NCBI GenBank assembly: GCA_964542305.1
Contig: CAZITX010000005.1
Span: forward strand, 1-64,000
Source of the DNA: DMER64 sp964542305
GTDB taxonomy: Bacteria > Bacteroidota > Bacteroidia > Bacteroidales > UBA932
Length of the DNA: 64,000 bases
Reading direction: 5' to 3'
The position numbers were made by a program, and so were the translations under genes. The notes under the pieces were generated by a model. That model made no database searches. It saw only the letters and a program-made list of their open reading frames with translations, and was not told where the DNA came from. Positions 22,521 through 31,634 of this stretch are shown piece by piece. The stretch's first letter is position 1. Every line of letters begins with the position of its first letter.

Positions 22521-23411
22521 ATGGCACAGCAGGAGAAAAATATTATCAACCAGCAACTTGTTCAATCCTATTTATCATCGGTCATTAGTATTGCCCTGGT
22601 GTTGTTATTGATGGGCATAACCGGGTTGTTGGCTGTCAATGCCCGGACGGTGTCTGATTATTTTAAGGAACACATTGGTGTGTCCGTAATTTTGTCAAAG
22701 GAAACAAAAGATGCGGATTCTACGCTGATCATCAAACAAATGCTGGCGCAGGAGTATATACGTGATGCGGTTCGCGAAGCTGCTTTTGTGTCGCGTGAAC
22801 AGGGTGCGAAGGAAATGGCAGAATTACTCGGATCCGGGTTCCTGGACATTTTTGAATACAATCCATTGCCTGCTTCCATAGAATTAAGACTCAATGCTTC
22901 GTATGTGCAAAACGACAGCATTGCGCGTCTGGAAACCCACCTGGCCAAATTCCGGCAAATTGAAGAAGTCTCTTACCAGGCACCGCTGATCTCCCTGATA
23001 AATAAAAATCTGAGGAATATTGGCATGGTATTGGGGGTGATCATACTGGTCTTGTTGATTATATCTTTTGCGCTGATCCACAACACCATAAGACTCTCTG
23101 TGTTCGCCCGTCGTTTTACTATCTATACCATGAGACTTGTGGGTGCTACCAAGCGTTTTATCCGGAAACCTTTTATGTTGCAAGCTTTCATACAGGGATT
23201 TATTGCCTCTCTGATTGCGATCTTATTGCTTATTGGGATCCTGTATTTTCTGCAACGCGAATTCCCGGGTATTTTGATGCTCATTTCACCGCATATGTTT
23301 CTTGTAGTGGCCGGAGCCATTCTGCTCACAGGGATACTGTTATGCCGGATATCAACCTTTTTTGTAGTTAACCGTGTCGTGAAGCTGAAGGCTTCCGCTT
23401 TTTATTATTGA
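22521..23411 (+). CDS. ftsX: Cell-division protein FtsX
   Basis: This 296-residue membrane protein pairs with the ATPase FtsE and controls peptidoglycan hydrolases at the division site. A first transmembrane helix (about 18-38) is followed by an extracytoplasmic domain of about 120 residues, then three more helices (about 173-195, 223-246, 262-285). The MacB/FtsX permease loop is present (RRFTIYTMRLVGATKRFIRKPF). No ftsE is adjacent, as in many Bacteroidota. A DUF3098 gene and uppP follow closely. Confidence 0.92.
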   Translation: MAQQEKNIINQQLVQSYLSSVISIALVLLLMGITGLLAVNARTVSDYFKEHIGVSVILSKETKDADSTLIIKQMLAQEYIRDAVREAAFVSREQGAKEMAELLGSGFLDIFEYNPLPASIELRLNASYVQNDSIARLETHLAKFRQIEEVSYQAPLISLINKNLRNIGMVLGVIILVLLIISFALIHNTIRLSVFARRFTIYTMRLVGATKRFIRKPFMLQAFIQGFIASLIAILLLIGILYFLQREFPGILMLISPHMFLVVAGAILLTGILLCRISTFFVVNRVVKLKASAFYY

Positions 23412-23418
23412 TGTTTAC

Positions 23419-23694
23419 ATGAAAAAGATCAACCGAAATAAAAAAGAACAAGAAGCTGCTTTAGCCATGCCTCTGAAAAATGTGTACCTGCTGTTAATCG
23501 GCTTGGCCGTTATTGCCCTGGGCTTTCTTTTACTGGCCGGGGGCGGGTCCGATGATCCGCAGGTTTTCCGTCAGGAAGCCATGTTCAGTTTTCGCCGGAT
23601 GGTTATTGCCCCCCTGCTTATATGCGGTGGCTTTGTTTTTGAGATCATAGCCATTATGAAAGTAAGCAAACACAAGGAAGATGAACGGGTTTGA
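23419..23694 (+). CDS. DUF3098 small membrane protein
   Basis: The 91-residue product has two transmembrane helices (about 22-41 and 62-80) separated by a short DDPQVFRQEAMFSFRR loop. This is the pattern of DUF3098, a Bacteroidota family that recurrently lies between ftsX and uppP. Its function is unknown. A position between a division permease and a lipid-carrier phosphatase suggests a cell-envelope role. It starts seven bases behind ftsX and overlaps uppP by 14 bases. Confidence 0.88.
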   Translation: MKKINRNKKEQEAALAMPLKNVYLLLIGLAVIALGFLLLAGGGSDDPQVFRQEAMFSFRRMVIAPLLICGGFVFEIIAIMKVSKHKEDERV

Positions 23695-24487
23695 AGCTTT
23701 GGTGCTGGGGCTTGTTCAGGGCTTTACCGAGTTTCTTCCGGTAAGCAGCAGCGGACACCTGGTTATTGTCAAGCATCTTTTTGGGATAGAATCAACGGAC
23801 GCATCTTTCGAGATCATAGTCCATGCCGCAACGGTTCTGAGCACGGTGGTCGTATTTTGGAAACCTTTGTGGGAAATGATCCGGGATACGCTTGGTTTCA
23901 AAAAAACCGAGGCAACCGGTACGACGCTCCGGATCCTTTTGTCTACATTACCTGTCCTTGTAGTGGGTTTGTTTTTTAAAGACAGGATTGAATCCCTCTT
24001 TACCGGCGGGCTTTCCATTGTGGGGTGGATGTTGTTGCTCACGGCCGTTCTTTTGATGCTGGCTCAATGGCTTTCCGGGATCAGGCAAAAACAGGGGAAC
24101 ACCCATCCCATTGGCTACCGGGATGCTTTTTTAATGGGTATAGCACAGGCGTTTGCTGTACTTCCCGGTTTGTCCCGTTCGGGAGCGACCATCGCTACGG
24201 GATTATCCCTGGGAGGACATAAAGATAAAATAGCTCCGTTCTCATTTATGATGGTGTTGATCCCGGTATTGGGAGAAACATTCCTGGAAATTGCTTCCGG
24301 AGGATTTGCGCCGGGCGTTACCGGATTGCCATTTCATGCAATGGCCATAGGATTTATTGCTGCTTTTGTTGCGGGTTTGCTTGCCTGTAAACTTATGATA
24401 GCCATTGTCCGTAAAGTGAAATTTACCTGGTTTGCGGCATATTGTCTGCTGGTAGGGTTGGCTTGTTTAATAGTGCCTTTGTTATGA
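23681..24487 (+). CDS. uppP: Undecaprenyl-diphosphatase
   Basis: This 268-residue multi-helix membrane enzyme dephosphorylates undecaprenyl diphosphate, recycling the lipid carrier for peptidoglycan and other envelope polymers. Signature motifs are FLPVSSSGHL (19-27, after an E/Q-rich start) and GLSRSGATI (163-171). Its ATG lies inside the DUF3098 gene, and its stop overlaps the lpxH ATG (ATGA), so translation is coupled. Confidence 0.95.
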   Translation: MNGFEALVLGLVQGFTEFLPVSSSGHLVIVKHLFGIESTDASFEIIVHAATVLSTVVVFWKPLWEMIRDTLGFKKTEATGTTLRILLSTLPVLVVGLFFKDRIESLFTGGLSIVGWMLLLTAVLLMLAQWLSGIRQKQGNTHPIGYRDAFLMGIAQAFAVLPGLSRSGATIATGLSLGGHKDKIAPFSFMMVLIPVLGETFLEIASGGFAPGVTGLPFHAMAIGFIAAFVAGLLACKLMIAIVRKVKFTWFAAYCLLVGLACLIVPLL

Positions 24488-25257
24488 GTAAATATGTTTT
24501 TACTGCCGATGTCCACCTGGGTTTGAAAAAGGGAGATCCTGCCGAAAGGGAGCGTCGTTTTGTTCAATTTCTGGAAAACCTGGATGAGGATACAGCCGGC
24601 CTGTTTTTGCTGGGAGACATTTTTGATTTCTGGTATGATTACAAATACGTGATACCACGTGGTTATACACGCACACTGGGAGCACTTGCACGTGTGAGGG
24701 ACCGGGGGATCCCGGTGCATTTCTTTGTGGGGAATCACGATCTGTGGACGTTCAGTTATATGGAAGAAGAATTGGGTATACAAGTGCATCGCCGGGAGCT
24801 GTATATACAACTGGAGGGGAAAAACTTCCTTTTGGGTCACGGTCACCGGATGGGGCGCTACCCTTTGAAAAACAGATTCCTGCACGGTATGTTCCACAGC
24901 CGTTTTTTACAGGTGCTCTTTAGCAGTCTTCACCCAAGGTGGGCTTTTGCCCTGGGGCTCAAATGGTCTGACCACAACCGGAACAATCATAAAAAGCGAT
25001 ACCGGGTTGGTTGCCGGGAAACCCCTGTCTACAAATATGCCTCGGGTTATGAACTACCTGTAGATTATTGCATCGCCGGACACCTGCATACTTCGGCTCG
25101 TTGCCGTTTGCCGGCAGGCGGTGAACTGATCATTCTGGAGGATTGGCTTTCAATTGACCCTGCGGGTCCCGTAAGGGGAGATGTTGGTATCTTTCGGGGG
25201 ACCGAAAAGGGAGGTGTAGAGATAATAAAAACGCCCGTCGTGGTACATAAGGACTAA
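24484..25257 (+). CDS. lpxH: UDP-2,3-diacylglucosamine diphosphatase-like metallophosphoesterase
   Basis: The product has 257 residues from ATG 24484, which overlaps the uppP stop. Calcineurin-type metal motifs are all present: DVHLG (Asp9, His11), GDIFDFW, GNHD, GHGHR and GHLH. The GDIFDFWYDY segment is characteristic of LpxH, which makes lipid X in lipid A synthesis. A longer reading from 24442 is not needed. The C-terminal 36 codons overlap the convergent DUF4294 gene by 108 bases, unusually far. Confidence 0.85.
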   Translation: MSKYVFTADVHLGLKKGDPAERERRFVQFLENLDEDTAGLFLLGDIFDFWYDYKYVIPRGYTRTLGALARVRDRGIPVHFFVGNHDLWTFSYMEEELGIQVHRRELYIQLEGKNFLLGHGHRMGRYPLKNRFLHGMFHSRFLQVLFSSLHPRWAFALGLKWSDHNRNNHKKRYRVGCRETPVYKYASGYELPVDYCIAGHLHTSARCRLPAGGELIILEDWLSIDPAGPVRGDVGIFRGTEKGGVEIIKTPVVVHKD

Positions 25258-25827
25258 TTCTTCCAGAACTTTGTCTTCTCCGTATTTATCATACGGTTTT
25301 TTCATATCGGCCCCGAATATCCGCGCGACACCTTGCCAAAAAGAGGCAGTAAGGCCTCCCCGGTAGCTTTTAACTACAGCAAATGATGTCTGCCCGATCT
25401 CACGGTCAATCAGGCGTAAGAGCATCCTTCCCTGGGAGAAGGTAAGTTTTTTCAAGGGTGCTTCAAACTCGGCAAAAAGGTCTTTTTCCGTTTGCGCAAG
25501 AAAACGTTCCCTTTCCATGGCCGAAAAATTACTGGCTGCCATAATGCTGTCTGCCGTGTCCATCCTTGCGCGTGCCTGAAGGGCATAAGGATAAGCGCGG
25601 GCAAAATTGTGAACGGTCCTGTAAAACTCTCGCCAGTTTTTGTCATTTTTCCTTGTATCCTTGTTATATACGTATACAGGAGGCAGTGACTCCACAAAGA
25701 GGGTGTCTCCGTTTTCAATTATATAGCCCATAAGATGACCACGGCGCAAAGAATCGGTTTGTGCCGGCAGGATAAGCGGGGTCAGGATACACATGCCCCA
25801 GAGAAAAATGCTGAACGTAGTTTTCAT
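25150..25827 (-). CDS. Exported DUF4294 protein
   Basis: The 225-residue product has a signal peptide (MKTTFSIFLWGMCILTPLILP). It shows the characteristic Bacteroidota DUF4294 core, YNKDTRKNDKNWREFYRTVHNFARAYPYA, then a helical domain with GRMLLRLIDREIGQTSFAVVKSYRGGLTASFWQGVARIFG. The function is unknown. The start overlaps the RsbW-like gene by four bases, so it is the last gene of the sensing operon. The last 108 bases overlap lpxH on the other strand. Confidence 0.88.
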   Translation of the reverse strand: MKTTFSIFLWGMCILTPLILPAQTDSLRRGHLMGYIIENGDTLFVESLPPVYVYNKDTRKNDKNWREFYRTVHNFARAYPYALQARARMDTADSIMAASNFSAMERERFLAQTEKDLFAEFEAPLKKLTFSQGRMLLRLIDREIGQTSFAVVKSYRGGLTASFWQGVARIFGADMKKPYDKYGEDKVLEELVLMYHDGRFYYLYTSLFGPPKDTNISPYGTRRVN

Positions 25828-26237
25828 TCAATCTCCATGGAGAAGCAAAAAACGTTCCTGTTTTTTTCCCGTTTGTAAGATAGTTCATGGGTAAGGTTTC
25901 TGACCAGATGAATACCCAGACCCCCGATGGGCCTTTCTTCGGCCGGAAGACTGGTGTCTGCCTGGTCTTGTTCCAGCGGATTGAAAGGGATGCCCCCGTC
26001 ATCCAGTGTGCCTGTGAATTTCTTGTCTGTCAGGCTCATTTCAACACGGATTTTGTCAGGAGGATCTTCGGGGCGGTATCCGTAAGATACAATATTGCTG
26101 AACATTTCGTCCAGGACCAGTTTGATCTTGTATTGCACGGGAACGGGTACCCGGCCGGATTCAAGGAATTCTTCGGCGGTATCCAGCAAACGGGACAGCT
26201 CAGACAATTTATTATCCAGTTCCAGGGTGCGTTTCAT
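25824..26237 (-). CDS. RsbW/SpoIIAB-like anti-sigma kinase
   Basis: This 137-residue GHKL ATPase has the N-box DEMFSNIVSYGY, then TLDDGGIPFNP and the glycine box GGLGIHLVRN. These small stand-alone kinases bind a sigma factor or phosphorylate a STAS-domain antagonist in partner-switching circuits. Immediately upstream lies a receiver-SpoIIE phosphatase, the usual opposing enzyme. No STAS protein or sigma factor is encoded in the window, so the switched partner must be elsewhere. The gap to the phosphatase gene is 11 bases. Confidence 0.88.
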   Translation of the reverse strand: MKRTLELDNKLSELSRLLDTAEEFLESGRVPVPVQYKIKLVLDEMFSNIVSYGYRPEDPPDKIRVEMSLTDKKFTGTLDDGGIPFNPLEQDQADTSLPAEERPIGGLGIHLVRNLTHELSYKREKNRNVFCFSMEIE

Positions 26238-26248
26238 AACATAAATGG

Positions 26249-27430
26249 CTAAGTTCTTTTGATGACCAGCACGGTAATATCGTCACTTTGTTCTTCTTCT
26301 CCTGCAAAGCGGGTAACATCATCGGTCATGATACGGCAGGTGAGTTCAGATGTGTTTTCCGCTTCCATAACTTGCGGATCGCTGAGTACTTTTTCCTTTA
26401 ACAGGTTCTGCAGGGTATCGAATCCGTATTCTTCCTGATCTGAATTGAAGGCCTCGGTGACCCCGTCGGTGTAAAGCACCAGTACGTCTCCCGGGTGGAA
26501 CGGTATGCTGTGGGAGGTGAAATTAAACCCGTCCAGTATTCCCAGGACAATGTTGCACGTCATGGGAAAGACTTCCATGCTTCCGTCCTTTCTAAGTAAT
26601 ACGGGTGGATTGTGGCCGGCGTTTACAAAATGCAGGGTGTCGTTCTCCTTGTCCATCATCCCGTAAAAAACAGTCACGAACATGGAATTTACGCTTTCCG
26701 TACATAACAGGTGATTGACGTAATTCATACATTCGGTCGGTGACATGCCTTTCAATCCGGTGGCCCGGATAAGGGTACGGCTGACGGCCATAAAGATGGC
26801 TGCCGGGATCCCTTTACCTGAAACGTCTCCTATCACAAAACCCATCCGGTGATCATCCATCAGAAAATAATCATAGAAATCACCTCCTATCTGTTTGGCC
26901 GCATCCATGGAGCCGAAAATATCTGCCCAGCCCAGGTCAGGGATCCTTTTGGGAAGGATGGCGCGTTGAATCTCCCGGGCCACCAGCAGGTCGTGTTCTA
27001 TGGACAACAGTTTGTCATGGTATGCCAGGCCTTCCCGGACGATGTTCAACTCGGCAATGGTTTTTTCCAGCGTTACTTCAAGGTCGTTAAAATCTACGGG
27101 CTTGGTGACGAAGTCGAAGGCACCCCGGTTCATGGCGGTACGGATGTTTTCCATATCTCCGTAAGCCGAACAGATGACTGTCTTGAGCAACGGATTTTTC
27201 AACTCCCTGACTTTGCTCAGCAGCGTCAGCCCGTCCATCTCGGGCATGTTGATGTCACTTAGGATTATTGCTATGTCGGGGACTTCAATAAGTTTTGCCA
27301 AAGCTTCCAGCCCGTTGAAAGCAAAATGAAATTCAAATTGACCGTTACGTATTTGCCTCCGGAATTTTTGGTTGATCACAAATTGAAGATCAGTTTCGTC
27401 GTCAACTACCAGTATCTTTTCTATTGCCAT
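26249..27430 (-). CDS. Response regulator fused to SpoIIE/PP2C phosphatase (RsbU-like)
   Basis: The product has 393 residues. A receiver domain occupies about 1-125 (acidic VVDDE, phospho-acceptor in LSDINMPEMDG), followed by a coiled linker. A SpoIIE-type PP2C domain runs from about 165 to 390 with metal-binding motifs GGDFYDY, GDVSGKGIPAAIFM, NAGHNPP and YTDGVTEA. Phosphorylation by the adjacent kinase would switch the phosphatase that dephosphorylates the partner of the RsbW-like kinase. The gap to the kinase gene is two bases. Confidence 0.93.
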   Translation of the reverse strand: MAIEKILVVDDETDLQFVINQKFRRQIRNGQFEFHFAFNGLEALAKLIEVPDIAIILSDINMPEMDGLTLLSKVRELKNPLLKTVICSAYGDMENIRTAMNRGAFDFVTKPVDFNDLEVTLEKTIAELNIVREGLAYHDKLLSIEHDLLVAREIQRAILPKRIPDLGWADIFGSMDAAKQIGGDFYDYFLMDDHRMGFVIGDVSGKGIPAAIFMAVSRTLIRATGLKGMSPTECMNYVNHLLCTESVNSMFVTVFYGMMDKENDTLHFVNAGHNPPVLLRKDGSMEVFPMTCNIVLGILDGFNFTSHSIPFHPGDVLVLYTDGVTEAFNSDQEEYGFDTLQNLLKEKVLSDPQVMEAENTSELTCRIMTDDVTRFAGEEEQSDDITVLVIKRT

Positions 27431-27432
27431 GT

Positions 27433-29511
27433 TTATTGTTGTTGTTTTATGGGTATGGTTACTATAAATTCTGCGTATTGTCCCGGCTCCGATTCTACGC
27501 GTATTTGTCCGTTGTGCACTTTCACAACGATGTCGTAGCTCAGGGACAGGCCCAGTCCGGTGCCTTTGCCGGCCGGCTTTGTTGTAAAGAAAGGATCGAA
27601 TATTTTTTTGATGTTTTCCTGCGAAATGCCTTTCCCGTTATCACGTATGCGTACTTCCAGCATATCTTCGTTCTTACGGCTGCTGACGCGAAGCGTGGGA
27701 ACCCAGCCTGAAGGTTTGGAGGGAGCCGAGTCTTTTACCGAGTAGCAGGCATTGTTGATCAGGTTCAGGAATACCCGGCTCAGGTCCTGCGGAACGACAC
27801 TGATCTGTGGCAGGTCTTTGTCAAAGTCTTCTTCTATGGTGATGTTGAACGAATTGTCCTGGGCTCTCATACCGTGGTATCCCAGGGCAATATCCTCTGA
27901 CAACATATTGTTGATGTCTGACAGCTGGAATTCCCCGCTTTTTCCCCTGGAATGCAGCAACATACCTTTGACTATGCTGTCGGCGCGTTTGCCGTGTTCC
28001 AGAATCTTGGAAGCGTTCATGGAAAGATCTCCCAGGATCTCATTTACGTAAGATCGGTCGTCTTCTTTCATTTCTACGGGTTCCAGCGCTTCGTTCAGTT
28101 CTTTTGTCAGGTCAATGGACAGTTCCGAAAAATTGTTTATGAAATTCAGGGGGTTCTTGATCTCGTGGGCTACTCCGGCGGTCAATTGTCCCAGTGACGC
28201 CATTTTTTCAGACTGTACAAGTTGCTCCTGGGTTTCCACCAACTGGGCCGTGCGTTCTACAACCCGGTCTTCGAGGGTTTGTTGTGCTTCTTCAATTTCC
28301 TGCATCATGACAGAGAAGGACTGAGCCAATTCTCCGATCTCGTCTTTGGATGCCAGTTCAGGGACTTCGGTGGTATAATCACCTGTTTCCGCAACGCTTT
28401 TGGCATAGCGGGTCAGTTTGACTATGGGCAGGGTCAGTACACGTGCCACAATGAACACAAATCCGAAAAGCACGAAAAGCGAAAACAAACCCACAATGGC
28501 CAGAATGGTGTTCAGGCTGTGCAACTCGGCAAGGGCTTCCTTTCGGGGATAGATCAATGCCAGGGACCAGTCGTTGGCACGGATGGGCGCATATGCAAAC
28601 CAGGCTTTTTCGTCCTCATCGGGGAACATGAAAGAATCCATGAACAGGCCGCTTTCCCCGTCCAGCATTTTGCGGTATACTGCAAATTGCTGCTCTTTTA
28701 TCAATGCGGCTTCTTCCGGATCCAGCCTGTTGTTGCTTGCGATCCAGTCTTCCATAGCCGAGAATGTGGTCTCGTTCATTCTCAGCCGTTCGTCGGGATG
28801 GTATACGAACCGTCCGCCGTTGGTGATCAGGAAACCGTATCCCGATTCATACACATCCAGGTTTTCCATCAGGTTGTTGATCCATTGGAGTGATATGTCA
28901 ACAGTGGTGACCCCGGCAATAACACGTTTGCCGTCTTTTATGGTATAGAACGGAACGGAATAAGTGATCATCAGCACGTTGTCATACCCGGCTGAGGTTT
29001 CGTAATAGGGATCGGACCAGTAAGGTTCCTGAAGTTGTACCGGGATCATATACCAGTCTTCCATAAAATAATTGTCCTGCCCGTCAAAGAGCAAGGTGGA
29101 TTCAACACCTGTTTCTGTCCTGAAGGCGTAAGGGGCCATATGGGGAAGTCCTGCATACATACCGGGTTCAAAGGCAATGGCGGCTCCAAACACATCGGGA
29201 TTTTCCCGTAAAAGGGATTCCAACATCCGGCCAAGATCCAATTTGGTCCAGTCTGTGCACTGGTTTAACTGGGAGGCCATAACGGTGGGAATACGCTGGG
29301 TGGCCGCGAAGATCTCGTTGATCCTTCCGCCGTATTCTTCTGTCTGGTGCTGGGCTTTTTCCAGGATCACAGCGGTCATGTGTTTTTTAGAGGAACTGTA
29401 ATTGAGTCCCAGGATGATGACCAGGATTATGGCAGTGCCGGCAAATACATAGCGGGCAATGGTGTAGGAAATGCTTTTCCTTCTTTTATAAGTGAACGAT
29501 GAATTTTTCAT
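27433..29511 (-). CDS. Membrane sensor histidine kinase, Cache-HAMP type
   Basis: The product has 692 residues from ATG 29511; a longer reading from 29688 would lie mostly inside the upstream gene. The first transmembrane helix is at about 18-38. A large extracytoplasmic double-Cache domain (about 45-345) contains DQDNYFMEDWY-like and GYGFLITNGGRFVYHPD segments. The second helix is at about 350-375, then HAMP, coiled coil and HisKA with GVAHEIKNPLNFI. HATPase follows with NLINNACYSV, DNGKGI and GTGLGLSLSYDI. It is the expected donor for the next gene's receiver. It overlaps the binding-protein gene by 26 bases, so the two are tightly coupled. Confidence 0.92.
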   Translation of the reverse strand: MKNSSFTYKRRKSISYTIARYVFAGTAIILVIILGLNYSSSKKHMTAVILEKAQHQTEEYGGRINEIFAATQRIPTVMASQLNQCTDWTKLDLGRMLESLLRENPDVFGAAIAFEPGMYAGLPHMAPYAFRTETGVESTLLFDGQDNYFMEDWYMIPVQLQEPYWSDPYYETSAGYDNVLMITYSVPFYTIKDGKRVIAGVTTVDISLQWINNLMENLDVYESGYGFLITNGGRFVYHPDERLRMNETTFSAMEDWIASNNRLDPEEAALIKEQQFAVYRKMLDGESGLFMDSFMFPDEDEKAWFAYAPIRANDWSLALIYPRKEALAELHSLNTILAIVGLFSLFVLFGFVFIVARVLTLPIVKLTRYAKSVAETGDYTTEVPELASKDEIGELAQSFSVMMQEIEEAQQTLEDRVVERTAQLVETQEQLVQSEKMASLGQLTAGVAHEIKNPLNFINNFSELSIDLTKELNEALEPVEMKEDDRSYVNEILGDLSMNASKILEHGKRADSIVKGMLLHSRGKSGEFQLSDINNMLSEDIALGYHGMRAQDNSFNITIEEDFDKDLPQISVVPQDLSRVFLNLINNACYSVKDSAPSKPSGWVPTLRVSSRKNEDMLEVRIRDNGKGISQENIKKIFDPFFTTKPAGKGTGLGLSLSYDIVVKVHNGQIRVESEPGQYAEFIVTIPIKQQQ

Positions 29512-30442
29512 AGGGAGGAATGGATTGTATGAAATCCCGCTCCAGGAGAACGGATCCCACAAAATTATATGACTGCGGGGTAAGTTTTGTTTCAATTTCT
29601 CCGGAACGCGGGTGAATGAGCAGTTCCCGGAAACAATTGAGCATCCATCGCTGATGCGCCCGGCTGAAGGGAACCCCCGCTTCTGCACAGGCTTTTTCCA
29701 GTATATTAAGTGTGCCTTCTACGTCTTGAAAAGCATCCATCCAGCCCCGTATGGAAGCCTTTACGAATTTCTCGCATACACGGGGCCGGTTCCAGGCCAG
29801 TTTTTCATGCACATAAATGCCGTCTTCCGGGAAATTCATTCCGTATTCGCTCATGCGAAAAATGTTCAGATTCTCTTCCCGCAGACCTGCACTCAACATT
29901 TCATGGTATTCGTTGTACCACATGGCGGTACATACGTCCAGACCTCCCTTCAGAAACAGGTTGATGGAATTATTAATGGTAATGACCTGCATATCAATAT
30001 TGTTCCTTTTGAGCAGGCTCAAAGGCTGCAATTCAAAATCCCCGCTCCAGATCCCGATCTTTTTTCCCTGAAAATCTTCCAGGCGGTCCACGCCCCTGCC
30101 TTTGTGGCTTACCAAAAGCAGGGCCGAGTTTTGGTTGGTCTGGGCCAGAAGCTGCAGGGGCACTTTTTCTGCCCTAAGTTGTACGGCGGTAGAAAGCCAC
30201 AAAATGGCAAAATCAAAATCTTCTGTTTTCAGAATACGGGTAGAGGGAATGGAAACCGTCCCGTGTATGATGTCTATATCAAGGTCTTCTTCCTGGTAAT
30301 AGCCCTTATCACGAGCATAGTAGTAGCCGGCAAACTGGGCCTGGGGATACCAGTGAAGCAGCAGGCGGTATGTTCTGTTCTGGGAAAGAACGGGCAGAGC
30401 CGTTGTTATCATTAAGAGAATAAAAAGCAGTACTCGTTTCAT
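29486..30442 (-). CDS. NMT1/THI5-like periplasmic binding protein, no transporter partner
   Basis: This 318-residue solute-binding protein has a signal peptide (MKRVLLFILLMITTALPVLS). The opening LLLHWYPQAQFAGYYYARDKGYYQEEDLDI is typical for the NMT1 family (binding proteins for pyrimidines, sulphonates and related ligands). A hinge-forming LEDFQGKKIGIWSGDFE follows. No ABC permease or ATPase gene is next to it. It starts the operon binding protein, kinase, phosphatase, RsbW-like kinase, DUF4294, suggesting it senses a ligand for the Cache kinase instead of feeding a transporter. Promoter TACATTTG lies 27 bases upstream. Confidence 0.88.
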   Translation of the reverse strand: MKRVLLFILLMITTALPVLSQNRTYRLLLHWYPQAQFAGYYYARDKGYYQEEDLDIDIIHGTVSIPSTRILKTEDFDFAILWLSTAVQLRAEKVPLQLLAQTNQNSALLLVSHKGRGVDRLEDFQGKKIGIWSGDFELQPLSLLKRNNIDMQVITINNSINLFLKGGLDVCTAMWYNEYHEMLSAGLREENLNIFRMSEYGMNFPEDGIYVHEKLAWNRPRVCEKFVKASIRGWMDAFQDVEGTLNILEKACAEAGVPFSRAHQRWMLNCFRELLIHPRSGEIETKLTPQSYNFVGSVLLERDFIQSIPPYEKFIVHL

Positions 30443-30468
30443 GAACCCGAAAAGCTTGATTGTACTGA

Positions 30469-30476
30469 CAAATGTA
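30469..30476 (-). promoter_or_regulatory. -7 promoter element TACATTTG for the sensing operon
   Basis: TACATTTG on the minus strand ends 26 bases before the binding-protein ATG. It fits TAnnTTTG. Confidence 0.5.
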
Positions 30477-30509
30477 AGAAAAATGAGAGAAAGGAATTAT
30501 CTTTACGTT

Positions 30510-31568
30510 ATGAAACTTATATTTTTAATCTGCCTGGCTGTTCAAGGCTTTTTCCCCGACAGCCTGGAAGAACGTGTGGACAAATTGCATGATTCCATTA
30601 TTTCTATTGATACACACAATGATTTTGCCATGTCACTGGCTTTTCCGGAGCGTCCATCAACAGTGGCCAAAGGCCAGGTTTCCTTTGAAAAGATGAAAGA
30701 AGGGAGACTGGACGCGGCTTTTTTTGCTGCCTACCAGGGACAGGGGCCTTGTACGGAAGCCGGACATGAAAAAGCAAAATTCCTTGCCGACAGCATGTTG
30801 CGTGCGTTACACCGTTATGCCCGCGAAAATATGGACATGGGGGGAATCGCTTACAATACAGACGATATCCGGTTTTTGAAAGCCGGGAGAAAGGCAGCCA
30901 TGCTGCTTTCCATTGAAAATGCCTATTGTCTGGGAAAAGACCTGTCATTGGTGGAGCACTATTATAATATGGGTGTGCGTATGATAGGACTTACCCATAA
31001 CGGAAACAACCTTGTGGCAGACTCTTGCATGGACAGCCTGGAACGTCATGGGGGTCTTTCGCCTTTCGGGTTCAGGGTAATTCAGGAAATGAACCGTTTG
31101 GGAATGGTAGTGGATGTTTCGCATGCATCCCGCAAAGCATGCCTGCAGGCCGTGGAAGCGAGCAGGGCTCCAATAATGGCAAGTCATTCGTGCGTGTACA
31201 ATCTGAAAGAGATACCCAGGAATCTGACCGACCAGGAGATCCTGGCCATCGCTGCAAAAGGAGGGGTAGTGCAGATATCCATTGGCAGGTATTTTCTGTC
31301 GTTCCTTCCCAAAGAGCAGGTAGATTTGTCACACCTGGTTGAACATATTAATTATGTGGTAAACCTGGCGGGCGTGGATCATGTGGGTGTCGGAAGTGAT
31401 TTTGACGGCGGCGGCGGGATCGTAGGGGTTGAAAACATGGGAAAAATGAAAGCCGTTACCCGGGCACTCCTGGAAGATGGGTACACTGCGGATGATATTG
31501 CCAAAATCTGGGGCGGTAACGTCATGCGTCTGATGGATGCGGTGCGTGCAAATGCCCGCAGTTTCTAA
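30510..31568 (+). CDS. M19 membrane dipeptidase
   Basis: From the ATG at 30510 this is a 352-residue exported zinc dipeptidase; a longer reading from 30441 adds residues without a signal. The signal-like start MKLIFLICLAVQGFFPDSLE precedes ISIDTHNDF (metal His and Asp), LSIENAY (bridging Glu) and LTHNG. VDVSHAS and MASHSCVYN (metal His residues) follow, then HVGVGSDFDGGGG. The family cleaves dipeptides, including D-amino acid dipeptides. TATCTTTA at 30498-30505 ends four bases before the ATG, so the mRNA may be leaderless. Confidence 0.92.
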   Translation: MKLIFLICLAVQGFFPDSLEERVDKLHDSIISIDTHNDFAMSLAFPERPSTVAKGQVSFEKMKEGRLDAAFFAAYQGQGPCTEAGHEKAKFLADSMLRALHRYARENMDMGGIAYNTDDIRFLKAGRKAAMLLSIENAYCLGKDLSLVEHYYNMGVRMIGLTHNGNNLVADSCMDSLERHGGLSPFGFRVIQEMNRLGMVVDVSHASRKACLQAVEASRAPIMASHSCVYNLKEIPRNLTDQEILAIAAKGGVVQISIGRYFLSFLPKEQVDLSHLVEHINYVVNLAGVDHVGVGSDFDGGGGIVGVENMGKMKAVTRALLEDGYTADDIAKIWGGNVMRLMDAVRANARSF

Positions 31569-31597
31569 CATTTTTCGTTTTCTTTTGTTCATAAATT

Positions 31598-31628
31598 TTT
31601 GTAAATCAGAAATTAAGTTCTATCTTTG
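31598..31628 (+). promoter_or_regulatory. Complete promoter TTTG-N19-TATCTTTG for the ribosomal operon
   Basis: The -33 TTTG (31598-31601) and -7 TATCTTTG (31621-31628) are separated by exactly 19 bases, the optimal Bacteroidota arrangement and the best promoter in the window. It lies 129 bases before rplP. Confidence 0.85.
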
Positions 31629-31634
31629 CAACCC

